Shown here piece by piece: positions 37,015-48,219 of a DNA stretch of 64,000 bases (positions are counted from its first letter, which is position 1; every line of letters starts with the position of its first letter). The stretch spans positions 51,843,114-51,907,113 of the forward strand of contig NC_059079.1 in assembly GCF_020497125.1 (NCBI RefSeq). Reading direction: 5' to 3'. The notes under the pieces are model-generated. The model was given only the letters and a program-made list of their open reading frames with translations. It was not told the origin of the DNA and did no database searches. The stretch is from Mauremys mutica (Eukaryota > Chordata > Testudines > Geoemydidae). Made by a program: the position numbers and the translations under genes.

Positions 37015-37937
37015 ATGCAGGCAGAAGCCCAGCAGCAGAGTGGGGGCTATCCAGTTTATTGCACTGAGTGTAGCATGTATGATTACCTGCCCTGTGGGCG
37101 GGTGGCGTATGTGTGCATTCGGTGCAAGGAGCTCCTGGCCCTCAGAGACCATGTACGGCTTTGGAGGCCAGGGTGGCGGAACTGGAGGAGCTAAACGAGG
37201 CAGAGAGATATGTTGATGAGGCTTTCCAGGACACTGTAGAATTGTCCCACCTCCGCTCAGACAGCCCCTGTGCTGTTGAGGAGAAAGAAAGGCCCAGGGA
37301 AGCAGAGCAGTCAATGGGAGCAGAGGGAAACCTTCCCGTAGTTGGGAACCTCCTTCCAGATGGTGTTGGGGTTGCCTCTCGCACTGAGGTTACCTCTCCA
37401 GGGAAGGGAACTCCAGTTTCTAGGAAAAGGCAGGTGTTAGTAATGGGAGATTCGATCATTAGAAACGTAGATAGCTGGGTTTGTGATGATCGGGAGAACC
37501 GTATGGTGACTTGCCTGCCTGGTGCGAAGGTTGCGGATCTCTCGAGGCATCTAGACAGACTTATGTGTAGTGCTGGGGAAGAGCCGGTGGTCGTGGTACA
37601 TGTAGGTACCAATGACATAGGGAAGGGTAGGAGAGATGTCCTGGAAGCCAAATGTAGGCTGCTAGGGAAGAGACTGAAATCCAGGACCTCTATGGTGGCG
37701 TTCTCAGAAATGATCCCAGTTCCACGCGCAGGGCCAGGTAGGCAGGCAGAGCTTCAGCGTCTCAATGCGTGGATGAGACGATGGTGTAGAGAGGAGGGGG
37801 TTACGTTCATTAGGAACTGGGGGAATTTCTGGGATGGGGGGAGCCTATACAGGAGAGATGGGCTCCACCTAAACCAAAGTGGAACCAGACTGCTGGCACT
37901 AAACATTAAAAAGGTTGTAGAACAGTTTTTAAACTAG
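37015..37937 (+). pseudogene. CR1 ORF1: zinc-ribbon-like N-terminus plus SGNH esterase domain, one frame break
   Basis: ATG 37015 begins MQAEAQQQSGG and encodes YCTECSMYDYLPCG and VCIRCKELLALRDHVR, two CxxC pairs as in a small zinc-binding domain. This frame ends at TAA 37192-37194. A one-base indel at about 37150-37160 moves the rest into the next frame, which runs through a coiled-coil-like ALEARVAELEELNEAERYVD to a stop at 37935-37937. The C-terminal half is an SGNH-hydrolase fold: GDSIIRN (block I, about 37446), HVGTNDIG (block III, about 37599-37622) and DGLHLN (block V, about 37857). CR1-group ORF1 proteins with such esterase domains bind RNA and may act on lipids. The catalytic Ser, Asp and His are all encoded. 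Confidence 0.82.
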
Positions 37938-37972
37938 GAGAAAGGGGAAAGCCGACTGCTGCAGAGGAGCAT

Positions 37973-40939
37973 GTGGATCGGACACAGACTTCTCTTAGGG
38001 GAGAGTCTGATGATAGAGAATCTCCAGGTTATAGTCAGGAGCAGAGGATGGAAGAGGATAATGTAAGGGCCGGATCAGATGATAAACAGTCACATAAAAA
38101 AGAATCTGGCACATCAGAAAAGGGAAGACAAATAAACAGGGACAAGTTTTTAAAGTGCTTGTACACAAATGCTAGAAGTCTAAATAATAAGATGGATGAA
38201 CTAGAGTGCCTTGTGATAAAGGAGGATATTGATATAATAGGCATCACAGAAACCTGGTGGACTGAGAGCAATCAATGGGACACAATTATTCTGGGGTACA
38301 AAATATATCGGAAAGACAGAACAGGTCATGCGGGGGGAGGAGTGGCACTATATGTGAAAAAAAATGTAGATTCAAATGAAGTAAAAATCTTAAGCGAATC
38401 CACATGTTCCATAGAATCTCTATGGATAGAAATTTCATGCTCTAATAAAAATATAACATTAGGGATCTATTAACGACCACCTGACCAGGACAGTAATAGT
38501 GATGATGAAATGCTAAGGGAAATTAGAGAGGCTATCAAAATTAAGAACCCAATAATAGTGGGGGATTTCAATTATCCCCACGTTGACTGGGAACATTTCA
38601 CTTCAGGACAAAATGCAGAGATAAACTTTCTCGATACTTTAAATGACTGCTTCATGGAGCAGCTGGTACAGGAACCCACAAGGGGAGAGGCAACTCTAGA
38701 TTTAATCCTGAGTGGAGTGCAGGAGCTGGTCCAAGAGGTAACTATAGCAGGACCGCTTGGAAATAGTGACCATAATATAATAGCATTCAACATCCCTGTG
38801 GTGGGAAGAACACCTCAACAGCCCAACACTGTGGCATTTAATTTCAAAAGGGGGAACTATACAAAAATGAGGGGGTTAGTTAGACAAAAGTTAAAAGGTA
38901 CAGTGACTAAAGTGAAATCCCTGCAAGTTGCATGGGCCCTTTTTAAAGACACTATAACAGAGGCCCAACTTCAATGTATACCCCAAATTAAGAAACACAG
39001 TAAAAGAACTAAAAAAGAGCCACCGTGGCTTAACAACCATGTAAAAGAAGCAGTGAGAGATAAAAAGACTTCCTTTTAAAAGTGGAAGTCAAATCCTAGT
39101 GAGGCAAATAGAAAGGAGCACAAACACTGCCAACTTAAGTGCAAGAGTGTAATAAGAAAAGCCAAAGAGGAGTTTGAAGAACGGCTAGCCAAAAACTCCA
39201 AAGGTAATAACAAAATGTTTTTTAAGTACATCAGAAGCAGGAAGCCTGCTAAGCAACCAGTGGGGCCCCTTGACTATCGAAATACAAAAGGAGCACTTAA
39301 AGACGATAAAGTCATTGCGGAGAAACTAAATGGATTCTTTGCTTCAGTCTTCACGGCTGAGGATGTTAGGGAGATTCCCAAACCTGAGCTGGCTTTTGTA
39401 GGTGACAAATCTGAGGAACTGTCACAGATTGAAGTGTCACTAGAGGAGGTTTTGGAATTAATTGATAAACTCAACATTAACAAGTCACCAGAACCAGATG
39501 GCATTCACCCAAGAGTTCTGAAAGAACTCAAATGTGAAGTTGCGGAACTATTAACTAAGGTTTGTAACCTGTCCTTTAAATCAGCTTCGGTACCCAATGA
39601 CTGGAAGTTAGCTAATGTAACGCCAATATTTAAAAAGGGCTCTAGAGGTGATCCCGGCAATTACAGACCGGTACGTCTAACGTCGGTACCGGGCAAATTA
39701 GTCAAAACAATAGTTAAAAATAAAATTGTCAGACACATAGAAAAACATAAACTGTTGAGCAATAGTCAACATGGTTTCTGTAAAGGGAAATCGTGTCTTA
39801 CTAATCTATTAGAGTTCTTTGAAGGGGTCAACAAACATGTGGACAAGGGGGATCCAGTGGACATAGTGTACTTAGATTTCCAGAAAGCCTTTGACAAGGT
39901 TCCTCACCAAAGTCTCTTAAGTAAATTATGATGTCATGGGATAAAAGGGAAGGTCCTTTCATGGACTGAGAACTGGTTAAAAGACAGGGAACAAAGGGTA
40001 GGAATTAATGGTAAATTCTCAGAATGAAGAGGGGTAACTAGTGGTGTTCCCCAAGGGTCAGTCCTAGGACCAATCCTATTCATAAATGATCTGGAGAAAG
40101 GGGTAAACAGTGAGGTGGCAAAGTTTGCAGATGATACTAAACTACTCAAGATAGTTAAGACCAAAGCAGATTGTGAAGAACTTCAAAAAGATCTCACAAA
40201 ACTAAGTGATTGGGCAACAAAATGGCAAATGAAATTTAATGTGGATAAATGTAAAGTAATGCACACTGGAAAAAATAACCCCAACTATACATACAATATG
40301 ATGGGAGCTAATTTAGCTACAACGAGTCAGGAAAAAGATCTTGGAGTCATCGTGGATAGTTCTCTGAAGATGTCCATGCAGTGTGCAGAGGCGGTCAAAA
40401 AAGCAAACAGGATGTTAGGAATCATTAAAAAGGGGATAGAGAATAAGACTGAGAATATATTATTGCCCTTATATAAATCCATGGTATGCCCACATCTCAA
40501 ATACTGTGTACAGATGTGGTCTCCTCACCTCAAAAAAGATATTCTAGCACTAGAAAAGGTTCAGAAAAGAGCAACTAAAATGATTAGGGGTTTGGAGAGG
40601 GTCCCATATGAGGAAAGATTAAAGAGGCTAGGTCTCTTCAGCTTGGAAAAGAGGATACTAAAGGAGGATAGGATAGAGGTATATAAAATCATGAGTGATG
40701 TTGAGAAAGTGGATAAGGAAAAGTTCTTTACTTATTCCCATAATACAAGAACTAGGGGTCACCAAATGAAATTAATAGGCAGCAGGTTTAAAACAAATAA
40801 AAGGAAGTTCTTCTTCACGCAGCGCACAGTCAACTTGTGGAACTGCTTACCTGAGGAGGTTGTGAAGGCTAGGACTATAACAATGTTTAAAAGGGAACTG
40901 GATAAATTCATGGTGGCTAAGTCCATAAATTGCTATTAG
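37973..40939 (+). pseudogene. CR1 ORF2: AP-like endonuclease and reverse transcriptase, four stop codons, no frameshift
   Basis: One reading frame spans 989 codons. The frame is open from ORF1's stop; the first in-frame ATG is at 38048. The endonuclease domain starts near 38140 (CLYTNARSLNNKMDELECLV, ITETWW, GGGVALYV), with GDFNYPHVDWE at 38561 and SDHN at 38765 as catalytic signatures. The RT domain contains [45 protein letters not shown] and FADD (40124-40135). The C-terminus ends KSINCY and TAG at 40937-40939. In-frame stops are TAA 38471-38473, TAA 39077-39079, TGA 39929-39931 and TGA 40025-40027, each a single codon. The absence of frameshifts over 3 kb suggests a fairly recent insertion. 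The protein nicks target DNA and primes reverse transcription. Confidence 0.92.
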
Positions 40940-41120
40940 CCAGGATGGGTAAAGAATGGTGTCCCTAGCCTCTGTTCGTCAGAGGATGGAGATGGATGGC
41001 AGGAGAGAGATCAATTGATCATTGCCTGTTAGGTTCACTCCCTCTGGGGCACCTGGCATTGGCCACTGTCGGTAGACAGATACTGGGCTAGATGGACCTT
41101 TGGTCTGACCTGGTACGCCG

Positions 41121-41136
41121 TTCTTATGTTCTTATG
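41121..41136 (+). repeat. CR1 3' terminal octamer repeat (TTCTTATG)2
   Basis: Two exact copies of TTCTTATG end the element after GACCTGGTACGCCG. In CR1 this short tandem tail is where target-primed reverse transcription starts, and it replaces poly(A). The bases after it (AAAAAAATGG) are flanking sequence. Confidence 0.85.
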
Positions 41137-41194
41137 AAAAAAATGGTTATGCTGTATGTGGGTCCTGTATTTCCTCTAAAATATATATCAGTTG

Positions 41195-41440
41195 GGCTGT
41201 CCAGGGAAAGGATAGTGTTGTAGCTGAGGCACTAGATTAAAGCTCAAGAAACCAAGGATAAATTAATGGCTTTGGCACAGATTTCCTTTGTGATCTTGGG
41301 CAAGTCATTTAGTCCCTCTGTCTCTTTTTCCCATCCATAAAATGTGGATAATAGCACTTTCCTACCTCACAAGGGAGTCATGAGGATAAATTCATAAGTG
41401 AAGGTTGGGCATTCAGATAGTATATTGATAGGAGTTATTA
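41195..41440 (+). mobile_element. MIR SINE (ancient, tRNA-derived)
   Basis: The CORE and 3' region are readable: TGTGATCTTGGGCAAGTCAT, CTCTGTCTC, CCATCCATAAAATG, GGATAATAGCACTTTCCTAC and GAGTCATGAGGATAAA. The 5' part GTTGTAGCTGAGGCACTAG is a decayed tRNA-like head (A-box). MIR is shared across amniotes. It begins about 60 bp after the CR1 tail on the same strand. Confidence 0.82.
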
Positions 41441-41855
41441 GTAGATAGAGTAGGATACCCAGAGTTCTTCAGTCCAGGAAGAGAGGACTATGCTAATAGT
41501 GTACTAAACAGATCTGAATTTAGAGGGTTGCATTACATCCCATTATTAGGATTCCAGGTTCTAAATATCCTCTAAATCTTAAGGATACAATGTTTTCCCC
41601 ATTCCTCATAGATACCCTCTCTCAGAATTCAAATATTTTCTTTCTTCCTGAATACATAATACAAGTATGCCGAACAATGGGTTTGTGCCAACAGAGAAAT
41701 AATTCTTTAGAAATGTGTCAGTCTATGCTCTTCTATTTTATATAAGTTTTTATATTGCCCTCATTGTAGTATCTTAAGCCAGATTTTTAAGTGTATTCAA
41801 GTATTGTGCTACTTTGCATTACAAGACCCCAAGTCAGATTTTTAAAGGTATTTAA
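41441..41855. other. Non-coding interval
   Basis: AT-rich sequence without a gene. Near 41770-41855 it has CAGATTTTTAAGTGTATTCA and CAGATTTTTAAAGGTATTTAAGTG, two related words about 64 bases apart that look like part of the dispersed element at 44155-44450. Confidence 0.35.
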
Positions 41856-41859
41856 GTGC

Positions 41860-42710
41860 CTAGGTGAAAGAGCTGGTTGTGAGAGATTTCCTGTTTGCGG
41901 ATGACATATCCTTGATCCCCCACAGTAAATCTTCCCTGAAAAATCTCTTGCATAGATTTTCTGTGTCATGCAAGATCTTCAGGTCTACTATTAGTTTAAA
42001 AAAGACTGTGATCATTTACCAAAGGATGGAAGAACCAATGACTGATATCACTCTAGGGTAAATCTCTGGGCCTTGTCGACAGCTTTTGCTATTTGAGTTC
42101 TATAATCAGCAGGAATCTTGACCTTCAGGCTGAAATGAATAAAAGAATCAGAAAACCAGCTAATAATTTCAGGCTATTACAGAAACATGCATGGAAAAAC
42201 AGCAAACTATTGACTAAGGTAAGAAACATGGACTACATATACTAGGCACATCAGGAAACTGAACAGCTTCCACATGAGATAACTGAGCAAGATCCTGAAA
42301 ATAAAATGGGAAGACAAAATACCAAACACAGTGGTGCCGCAGTGTGCAGGACTGACACACCTAGAAACTGGTATCCAGAAGAAGAGGTTGCAATGGCTCG
42401 GTCATGACAGGAGAATGGGAGTTTATCCTATCCCCAAGAATATTTTATATGGTGAGATCTGAGATGGCTCTAGAAAGCAGAGTCACCCTTTATGGCATTA
42501 CCATGACATGTGCAAAAATGATATGAAGTTGTTCCACATCAATGTGGAAAGATGGGAGGAATGAGCAGAATCCCATCCAGTCTGGAAGGAATATGGGCTC
42601 CTGGGTGCAGTGCAACAAGAAGCGTCTTAAATCCAGAGAATGGAAGCAAAGCTCATAAGAATAAAGCAGCATGCTGTAATTTTGGAGTCCCACTGAGACA
42701 ACACATGGAT
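41860..42710 (+). mobile_element. Old non-LTR retrotransposon remnant with RT FADD box, not CR1
   Basis: The frame from 41864 encodes VRDFLFADDISLIPHSKSSL and STISLKKTVIIYQ, the RT catalytic box followed by the next conserved block. A second frame from about 42062 gives VDSFCYLSSIISRNLDLQAE and KRIRKPANNF. After a break, frames near 42245-42460 give HIRKLNSFHMR, KILKIKWEDKIPNTVV, LTHLETGIQKKRLQWLGHDR and PIPKNILYGEI. These C-terminal words differ from CR1 and match another LINE clade of widespread vertebrate and invertebrate elements (RTE-like or related; clade not certain). Many stops and frame changes show it is much older than the neighbouring CR1. Confidence 0.62.
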
Positions 42711-42711
42711 T

Positions 42712-44059
42712 TGTGACATTTGTGTGATTAATGTGCATAAGCCTTGTCAAGTAGTGTCAGGTTAAGCAGTGTTAGGCCTCAACCTTCCAGAAGTTATTAG
42801 AAGCGAGCACAGTTGAATCCTGTAAGCATAATCTAGCTAGGAAGCTTTATAGACTAAAAAGGAAACTCTGTAAAGATAGATACGGACTTGTGTTTACTAT
42901 GTTCTGCAACCAGATACTTCTCTAAGCTGACTTGAGCATTTTTGAGTCTAGCAAATTGACCACAACAGGCTGCATAAAGAAAAGATGAGCTGAGCATAGG
43001 TGCACAGTTCATAAGATCAAGACAACCGCAAATACCCCACGAGAACATTTGGCCACCTTAATTGGTTGACCTGTTTTGAAACATGGCCAACAAATACCGT
43101 ATAAATAAGGTGTAAAGATGCAAGTGTTTGTGTGTGTGTGTTGACCTAAAAGAAATCACTCTTTGTCAGGCTCACATACATCTCCTGAACTGAAGGGACT
43201 TGTGCTTCACTGACTATCTATGCCTGGCCAGTGTGGAAAGCGGTCGACTGAAGATAACTTTGGAAAAATGCAGGGTGAGGTTTCAGAGTGAAGAGGTCTA
43301 GTTGTGCTCGAGCTAGTTAATCTTAAGTTTGTATTAATACTATAGTTTAAATATATTAGTAAATTGTTTAAGTTGTTTAAAGATAATAGTAGCCAATAGT
43401 TAATCAATATATAATAACTGTATATGTTTTTGTGCCTTGCTGGTGAAGCTAGTAGTTTGTAAACAATAATAGCTTTGCATGTTGCTGTGCCTGTCTTCAG
43501 TATAAGTTGTCATTCAGTTTCTCATAAAAGTCTGTAGAAGTTTAAAAGTTGTCATATAAGGCTATAGGTAGGTTAAAGTTAGTAGAATATAGTTAATCAA
43601 TGTATTAGTATTGCATATGAAATTGTGTTTGTTGGGAATGGTTACAGTACATGTGAAGTTGCTAGGCAATCACTAATAGTAGCGTTGCATGTGCTTGTTA
43701 CTATTTTCAATATTATTTGCCTTTATGTGTGCCCTTATAGGAATCGGTAGTTAATACATAATATTACTTGTACTTGTGCTTGTTTCCAGTGTAACTTGCC
43801 ATTGGTAGTAATCCTCACTCAGTGCTGGTCTTTAATTCTGTTTTTCTTATTCTGTCTGTGTTGCCTTTATAGTCATAAGTCATTAAAAACCTTTCTTGAG
43901 GAATAATTATTTATTTAGTTTCTCTTTGTGGACACTACTCAACCTTATTACATCTGTGTTGGGTGGTGGGAAGTAGCGATCACCCAGAGCCCCATCGGGG
44001 CCCTGACGTGTGCCTCCTCCTTGCATTAATCTCCACAATTTGTAACTAGCTGTGTCACA
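42712..44059 (+). mobile_element. Possible solo LTR or LTR-like block
   Basis: The block ends in short inverted repeats, TGTGACA at 42712 and TGTCACA at 44053-44059. It contains a TATA-like CCGTATAAATAAGG near 43098-43111. The middle is T/A-rich with repeated AGTTAATCAATATATAATAA / AGTTAATCAATGTATTAGTA / AGTTAATACATAATATTACT words (near 43398, 43590 and 43751). A GC-rich terminal part follows (CACCCAGAGCCCCATCGGGG). No target duplication is seen, and the left limit overlaps the possible end of the preceding LINE, so the boundaries are weak. No coding frame is present. Confidence 0.3.
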
Positions 44060-44079
44060 CCCAAACTGGGTTTGTCAGC

Positions 44080-44450
44080 CATAAGCAGATTTATCAGGCA
44101 TCTGACTAGACCTTTTATGCTTGCACCATGATCCAGTGGATCGACGATTCCCTATTATTAGGTGCCTAAAGATGAAGATAGGCACCTACTGAGATTTTCA
44201 AAAGTGTCTGGACATCTAACTCCCTTTGATGGATTTCAATAAGTGGTAGCTGCTTTTAAAAACCCTGGTAGGTCCCTATCTGCACCTACAGACACCTACA
44301 TAACTTTTAAAAATCTAGCCCTAATTGGTTTAGATGCCTAAGTGCCATTTTCAAATGTTACCTAGGGACTTAGAAGGCTGAAACTCATTGAAAGTCAATA
44401 GCAGTTAGGCTCCTAAGTAATTACGTCACTTTGGAACATGAGACCCAGCT
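44080..44450. repeat. Dispersed element with 'TAGGTGCC / GGCACCTA' palindromes
   Basis: Repeated mirror words: TTAGGTGCCTAAAG and GATAGGCACCTACTGAG, ACACCTACATAACTTTTAAA, CCCTAATTGGTTTAGATGCC, and GTTAGGCTCCTAAG with TTCAAATGTTACC. The text reads like a decayed MITE of 'aggcacctaa' type. No ends or target duplication are defined. Confidence 0.4.
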
Positions 44451-44739
44451 GACTAAATAACTTATTTAAGCCTTGCAACTCTGAGTGGAACAACACCTTA
44501 ATATCTTTTACCTGAGCCCTATCACCTTCCAGTCATCCATTAAGACTGTGACCAACATCTGTCATGTGTGGTTTTTTCTCTCTCATCCTCTGCCAAGGGG
44601 TGGATTTGTGTGTACAGTGTAATCTTTTCTTTTGAAAGGAGTTTGTTTGGTTTGGTTTGTTGAACATACTTGCTGTTCTATTTATGGTCGAGAAAGCAAT
44701 GTTGAAGTACATCTTGCATTGGAGAAGAAGGGGGTGAGG

Positions 44740-45310
44740 TTTATGATAGTCATTAGTTCCTGGTGAAGTTTGTTCCATAGTCTTGGACTAGACACTGAGA
44801 AAACTGTCTCCTGCATAGATGAGCTTTATTCATTATTCCATTGTGTCTGAGGAGCAGAGTTAGTTACCACAGTCTTCATGATCTTTAAAATATGTTGAGC
44901 CTGGGCTATTAAGCATCTTGACAAGAAGGACCAGGACCAGGACCTTGAACTTGATAAGATATTCTATAAGAAGGCAATGTAAAGGGTAGAGGATACGTGT
45001 GATGTGCTCTCAGTAGCCTGCATTGCTGAGGAAATGTGCTGCAGACATCCTTTGTAAACATACGAATCATTTCACAAGAAAGAACAACTTAAAATGTCAG
45101 AATATAATACAAAGAGGAAGAATTACTCAATCTGATTCATTTGAGGAGATAATCTCAGCATCCTCTCCAATTGCAGTCATCTTGGTATCTGTGATGGTGA
45201 ATACCTCCCTCGGAGCTTTGACATACATTGGAATGAATACCCAATTCTGTCTCTCTCACCAACAGAAGCCGGTCCAATAAAAGATATTACCTCACCCAGC
45301 TTCTCTCTAA
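44740..45310 (+). repeat. Old interspersed repeat fragments (LINE 3'-end-like)
   Basis: GTTTGTTCCATAGTCTTGGA, GACCAGGACCAGGACCTTGA and TAAGAAGGCAATGTAAAGGG are the type of words seen in ancient LINE tails. At 45265-45305 CCGGTCCAATAAAAGATATT plus ACCTCACCCAGCTTCTCTC is a separate widely copied sequence, from memory of sauropsid repeats. The class is uncertain. Confidence 0.35.
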
Positions 45311-47639
45311 TAACCCATTCTAAATCCATTCTCGATGGAGAGATTGGAGTTGGCTTAAGGCCCAGTCATTTCTGTGCCTCATCACTACAGATATTTTAAA
45401 TCAGAAATATTTTGATCTTTGCTCTCTGACAGTCAAGATGATTCACTAATCTTGCCACAATGAAAAACGAAAGTTTCCTGGAATGAAGCAATACATAATA
45501 ATCAAAACACTTCTGAACTAGACAGGAGCTGACATTCTTTTGAAAGGATGTGTCTGAGAGAATTTTAATAGAGTATAGAGGTCTGAGAAACGACTGCAAA
45601 TATACACTTATTCCTAGCCAAAAAAAAAAAGCCACATATAACAGGTAAGTATTATGATTATTAATTCTTTGAAATTAACTTTTCTAGAATGAAGAGATTA
45701 ATTTCTAACTTCACTTCCACATCCTTAAAGCACTCTGGTAGGTAGGTGTGTACACACATACATTTTTCATACACCTAATTAATTCATATATTTACCCATT
45801 GTCCATATCCATATCAGGTATTTGCCCATACACAATGCCAAGTAAGTGCATAACTTTGCATGTGTGGTAAATACCTGAGCTAAACATTCTCATTGAGTAT
45901 TTGAATGGATAACTTAAGTAAATGAAATGGGTGCATGAATTTTCATGTACCTAACTTTCAAATTATAACTTTGTGTCTTTAGGCACATCTGTGTGTCTCC
46001 GTTATTAACAGCTAAGGCAGTTTGCAAGCTAGTAACATGAAGTTCAATAATCTGCATTTTTCCTGATAATCCTTCACACTCTTGTCAGGTCACAATACGA
46101 CACCTGAGGATTCCTGGAGGCAAAACAATATATTGTGAATTAGCTCCACATTTGCCATAGTAATTTTCACCTTTTGGAATGTTTCCATTCTTATAGACTA
46201 AACAATGAACAGAACAGAGGAAAGGTAACCAGTAGGTGTACACTGATGTGGCTCCATTGAGGGCCATGGAGCTATATTGATTTACACCAGCTGAGAATCT
46301 GGTCCCATCTTTCAAGGTAGAATAATTAACTCTAGGCATAATTTTTTTGCTAAACAGAGATATATGCAAAATACCAAGAAAAAGTATTAAAATTAAACCA
46401 AGGAACTGATAGAAAACACAAAGGTTAAAAGTATCAAATCAGATGAGTCATCACTGCAATTTGCACATGCATATTCTACCATGACACTGGGCGACCCTGA
46501 GTTATTTCATTTTGAAACATAGATTTCAGCTCAATGGGATTCTAATGGGACTATTTGTGGAGTAAGGTGCAATTTAGCTTGAGTAAAGGTATCAGAATCT
46601 GGACCACCACAATGTCTTTCTTTGGCAATGTTGTTGATTTTAATAATTGCACAAACTTATTTTGTTTCTTTGTATATATTTACTTTCTTTAAAAAAACAC
46701 ATATACATGGGGCAAATCAATTATTTTCCATAACAGATACAGCTCTCTCCTTTTAGAAATATGCTTTATAGACCATAGCTTTCATTTTAATGGAATCCTA
46801 ACGATAAAAATCGCAGCAGATAGATCACAAAGGAATAAATAAATAAATATTAAGTTGAGCTCCCTCAAAAAAATTGTTCTCATTACAGCTTATTTCTTGC
46901 TGACAGTATTTTGTTAATGTAACTTAGATATTAAATACATTATTCCAATGTATATTTCTGGAGATCAAGAAAGGCTCAGGCAATTAAATGTAGATGGGGT
47001 ATTCAGAAAATTAATTAGTGTTAAACTTGTTGTATATCGAAGAGTTGAAGTTCATCCTCTTGTCAGAATATAAAATTCATAACTGCTGAAGAAAAATAAT
47101 GAGTGGCACTATAATTGTTGCAGTGTTGGTAAGAGCACTAATATAAAGTGAACCTCTCACATACCCAGTAAATGAAAGTTAGGGAAAAACCTGGATGGAA
47201 AGAATACTAGAATTCTAAGTATTTCTTTGGAGAAAAATGTGAAAACAGAGAGAAAAATGATCAGAGCTGGCTGGCATGTGTTTTAGATACATATGTATCA
47301 GAAAAGTCTAGGAAAGATGACAAGGTATTTGTACATTTGTAAGGTCACATTGTCTTAAGCCCAGTGTGGGATGTTTGAATAAATAATTTTGTAATATGTT
47401 TAGCATGAGATGACAAGGTAGCTACATTTGGAAGCAAAATGTATTTTTCAGGAAATATATATAAATGCTTTCAATTACTAAGTTATCCATTTAACCATGT
47501 TCTCAAGGACATATCAGATATGGGAATGAGTCCATTACTGTTGTATTACTTGAAAACTATATATGAAAATTAAAGACACATCCTATTGTTTACATCTTCG
47601 AACTCATAGCCACAAGATAATCATTGATGCCAAAAGCTT
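45311..47639. other. Unique AT-rich interval
   Basis: Contains a dispersed-repeat copy near 46225-46310 (ATTTACACCAGCTGAGAATC) and an (AATA)n run near 46841-46858. Self-complementary text lies at 45735-45970 (ATACACCTAATTAATTCATA, ATGTACCTAAC). No gene is recognised. Confidence 0.45.
46225..46312. repeat. Old dispersed repeat, second 'ATTTACACCAG' copy
   Basis: Shares ATTTACA(T/C)CAG(A/C)TGAG(G/A)ATC and TGGTCC with 22340-22363. The CCATTGAGGGCCATGGAGC just before it forms part of a weak palindrome. Confidence 0.4.
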
Positions 47640-48175
47640 AGATCCACTGTGATCGTCTATTTTGACACAGGCCATAGAATTTCTCTAAAATAATTCCTAG
47701 ACATATCTTTAGAAAAACATCCAGCCAGTGATGTAATAGCCATCACAACCCTGGGTAAATTATTCCAGTGGTTAATAAAATTTACACCTTATTGCCAGTC
47801 TGCATTTGTCTAACTTCAATTTCCAGCCATTGGGTCATATTATACCTGTCTCTGCTAGACTGAAGAACCAATTATCAAATATTTGTTCCCCAGGTAGTTA
47901 CTTATAGACTGTAATCAAGTCAGCCCTTAACCTTCTTTTTGCTAAGCTAACTAGATTGAGCTCCTTAAGCATACCACTAATATACCACTAAACCTTCAAT
48001 AATTTCCCTGACTCTTCTCTGAAGCCACTCCAATTCATCAAATCCTTCTTGAATTTTGGACACTAGAACTGGATACACTGTCCCAGTAGCAGTTGCACCA
48101 GTGCCCAAAACAAAGGTAAAATACCTCTCTACTCCTACTGGAGAATTCAAAACGTGACTGGGCAATAATATAGAT
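47640..48175 (-). mobile_element. Old CR1 fragment, ORF2 C-terminus and 3' UTR, minus strand
   Basis: On the minus strand, frame 48165-47977 encodes FDELEWLQRRVREIIEGLVV, in the place where the intact CR1 has [20 protein letters not shown]. After several stops the text passes through the CR1 3' UTR words: GACAAATGCAGACTGGCAAT, TTTACCCAGGGTTGTGATGG and AGAAATTCTATGGCCTGTG (all minus strand). It ends near 47640. It is truncated at the 5' end and strongly decayed. Confidence 0.7.
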
Positions 48176-48219
48176 AACGAGAATATCCAGAGTTATAATA
48201 GTAAAGACTAAACAAAGAT

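Larger units (their letters stand above)
36535..41136 (+). mobile_element. Near full-length CR1 LINE (non-LTR retrotransposon)
   Basis: A 4.6-kb element with a 5' UTR, ORF1 (37015-37937), ORF2 (37973-40939) and a 3' UTR ending in the tandem octamer TTCTTATGTTCTTATG at 41121-41136. That octamer is a hallmark of CR1 tails, and no poly(A) tail is present. The 5' UTR holds two related words about 310 bp apart, GAGAGTTTCGCAAGGGAGTT and CAGGGAGTTTCACAAGGGAG, suggesting tandem 5' UTR monomers or an old duplication. CR1 copies are usually cut off at the 5' end, so one keeping both ORFs is uncommon. The exact 5' boundary is uncertain by tens of bases, and no clear target duplication is seen. Confidence 0.9.

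Noticed and set aside
37142..37651. 169-codon minus-strand frame
   Set aside because: It is the antisense shadow of the CR1 ORF1, which is supported by the SGNH blocks on the plus strand.
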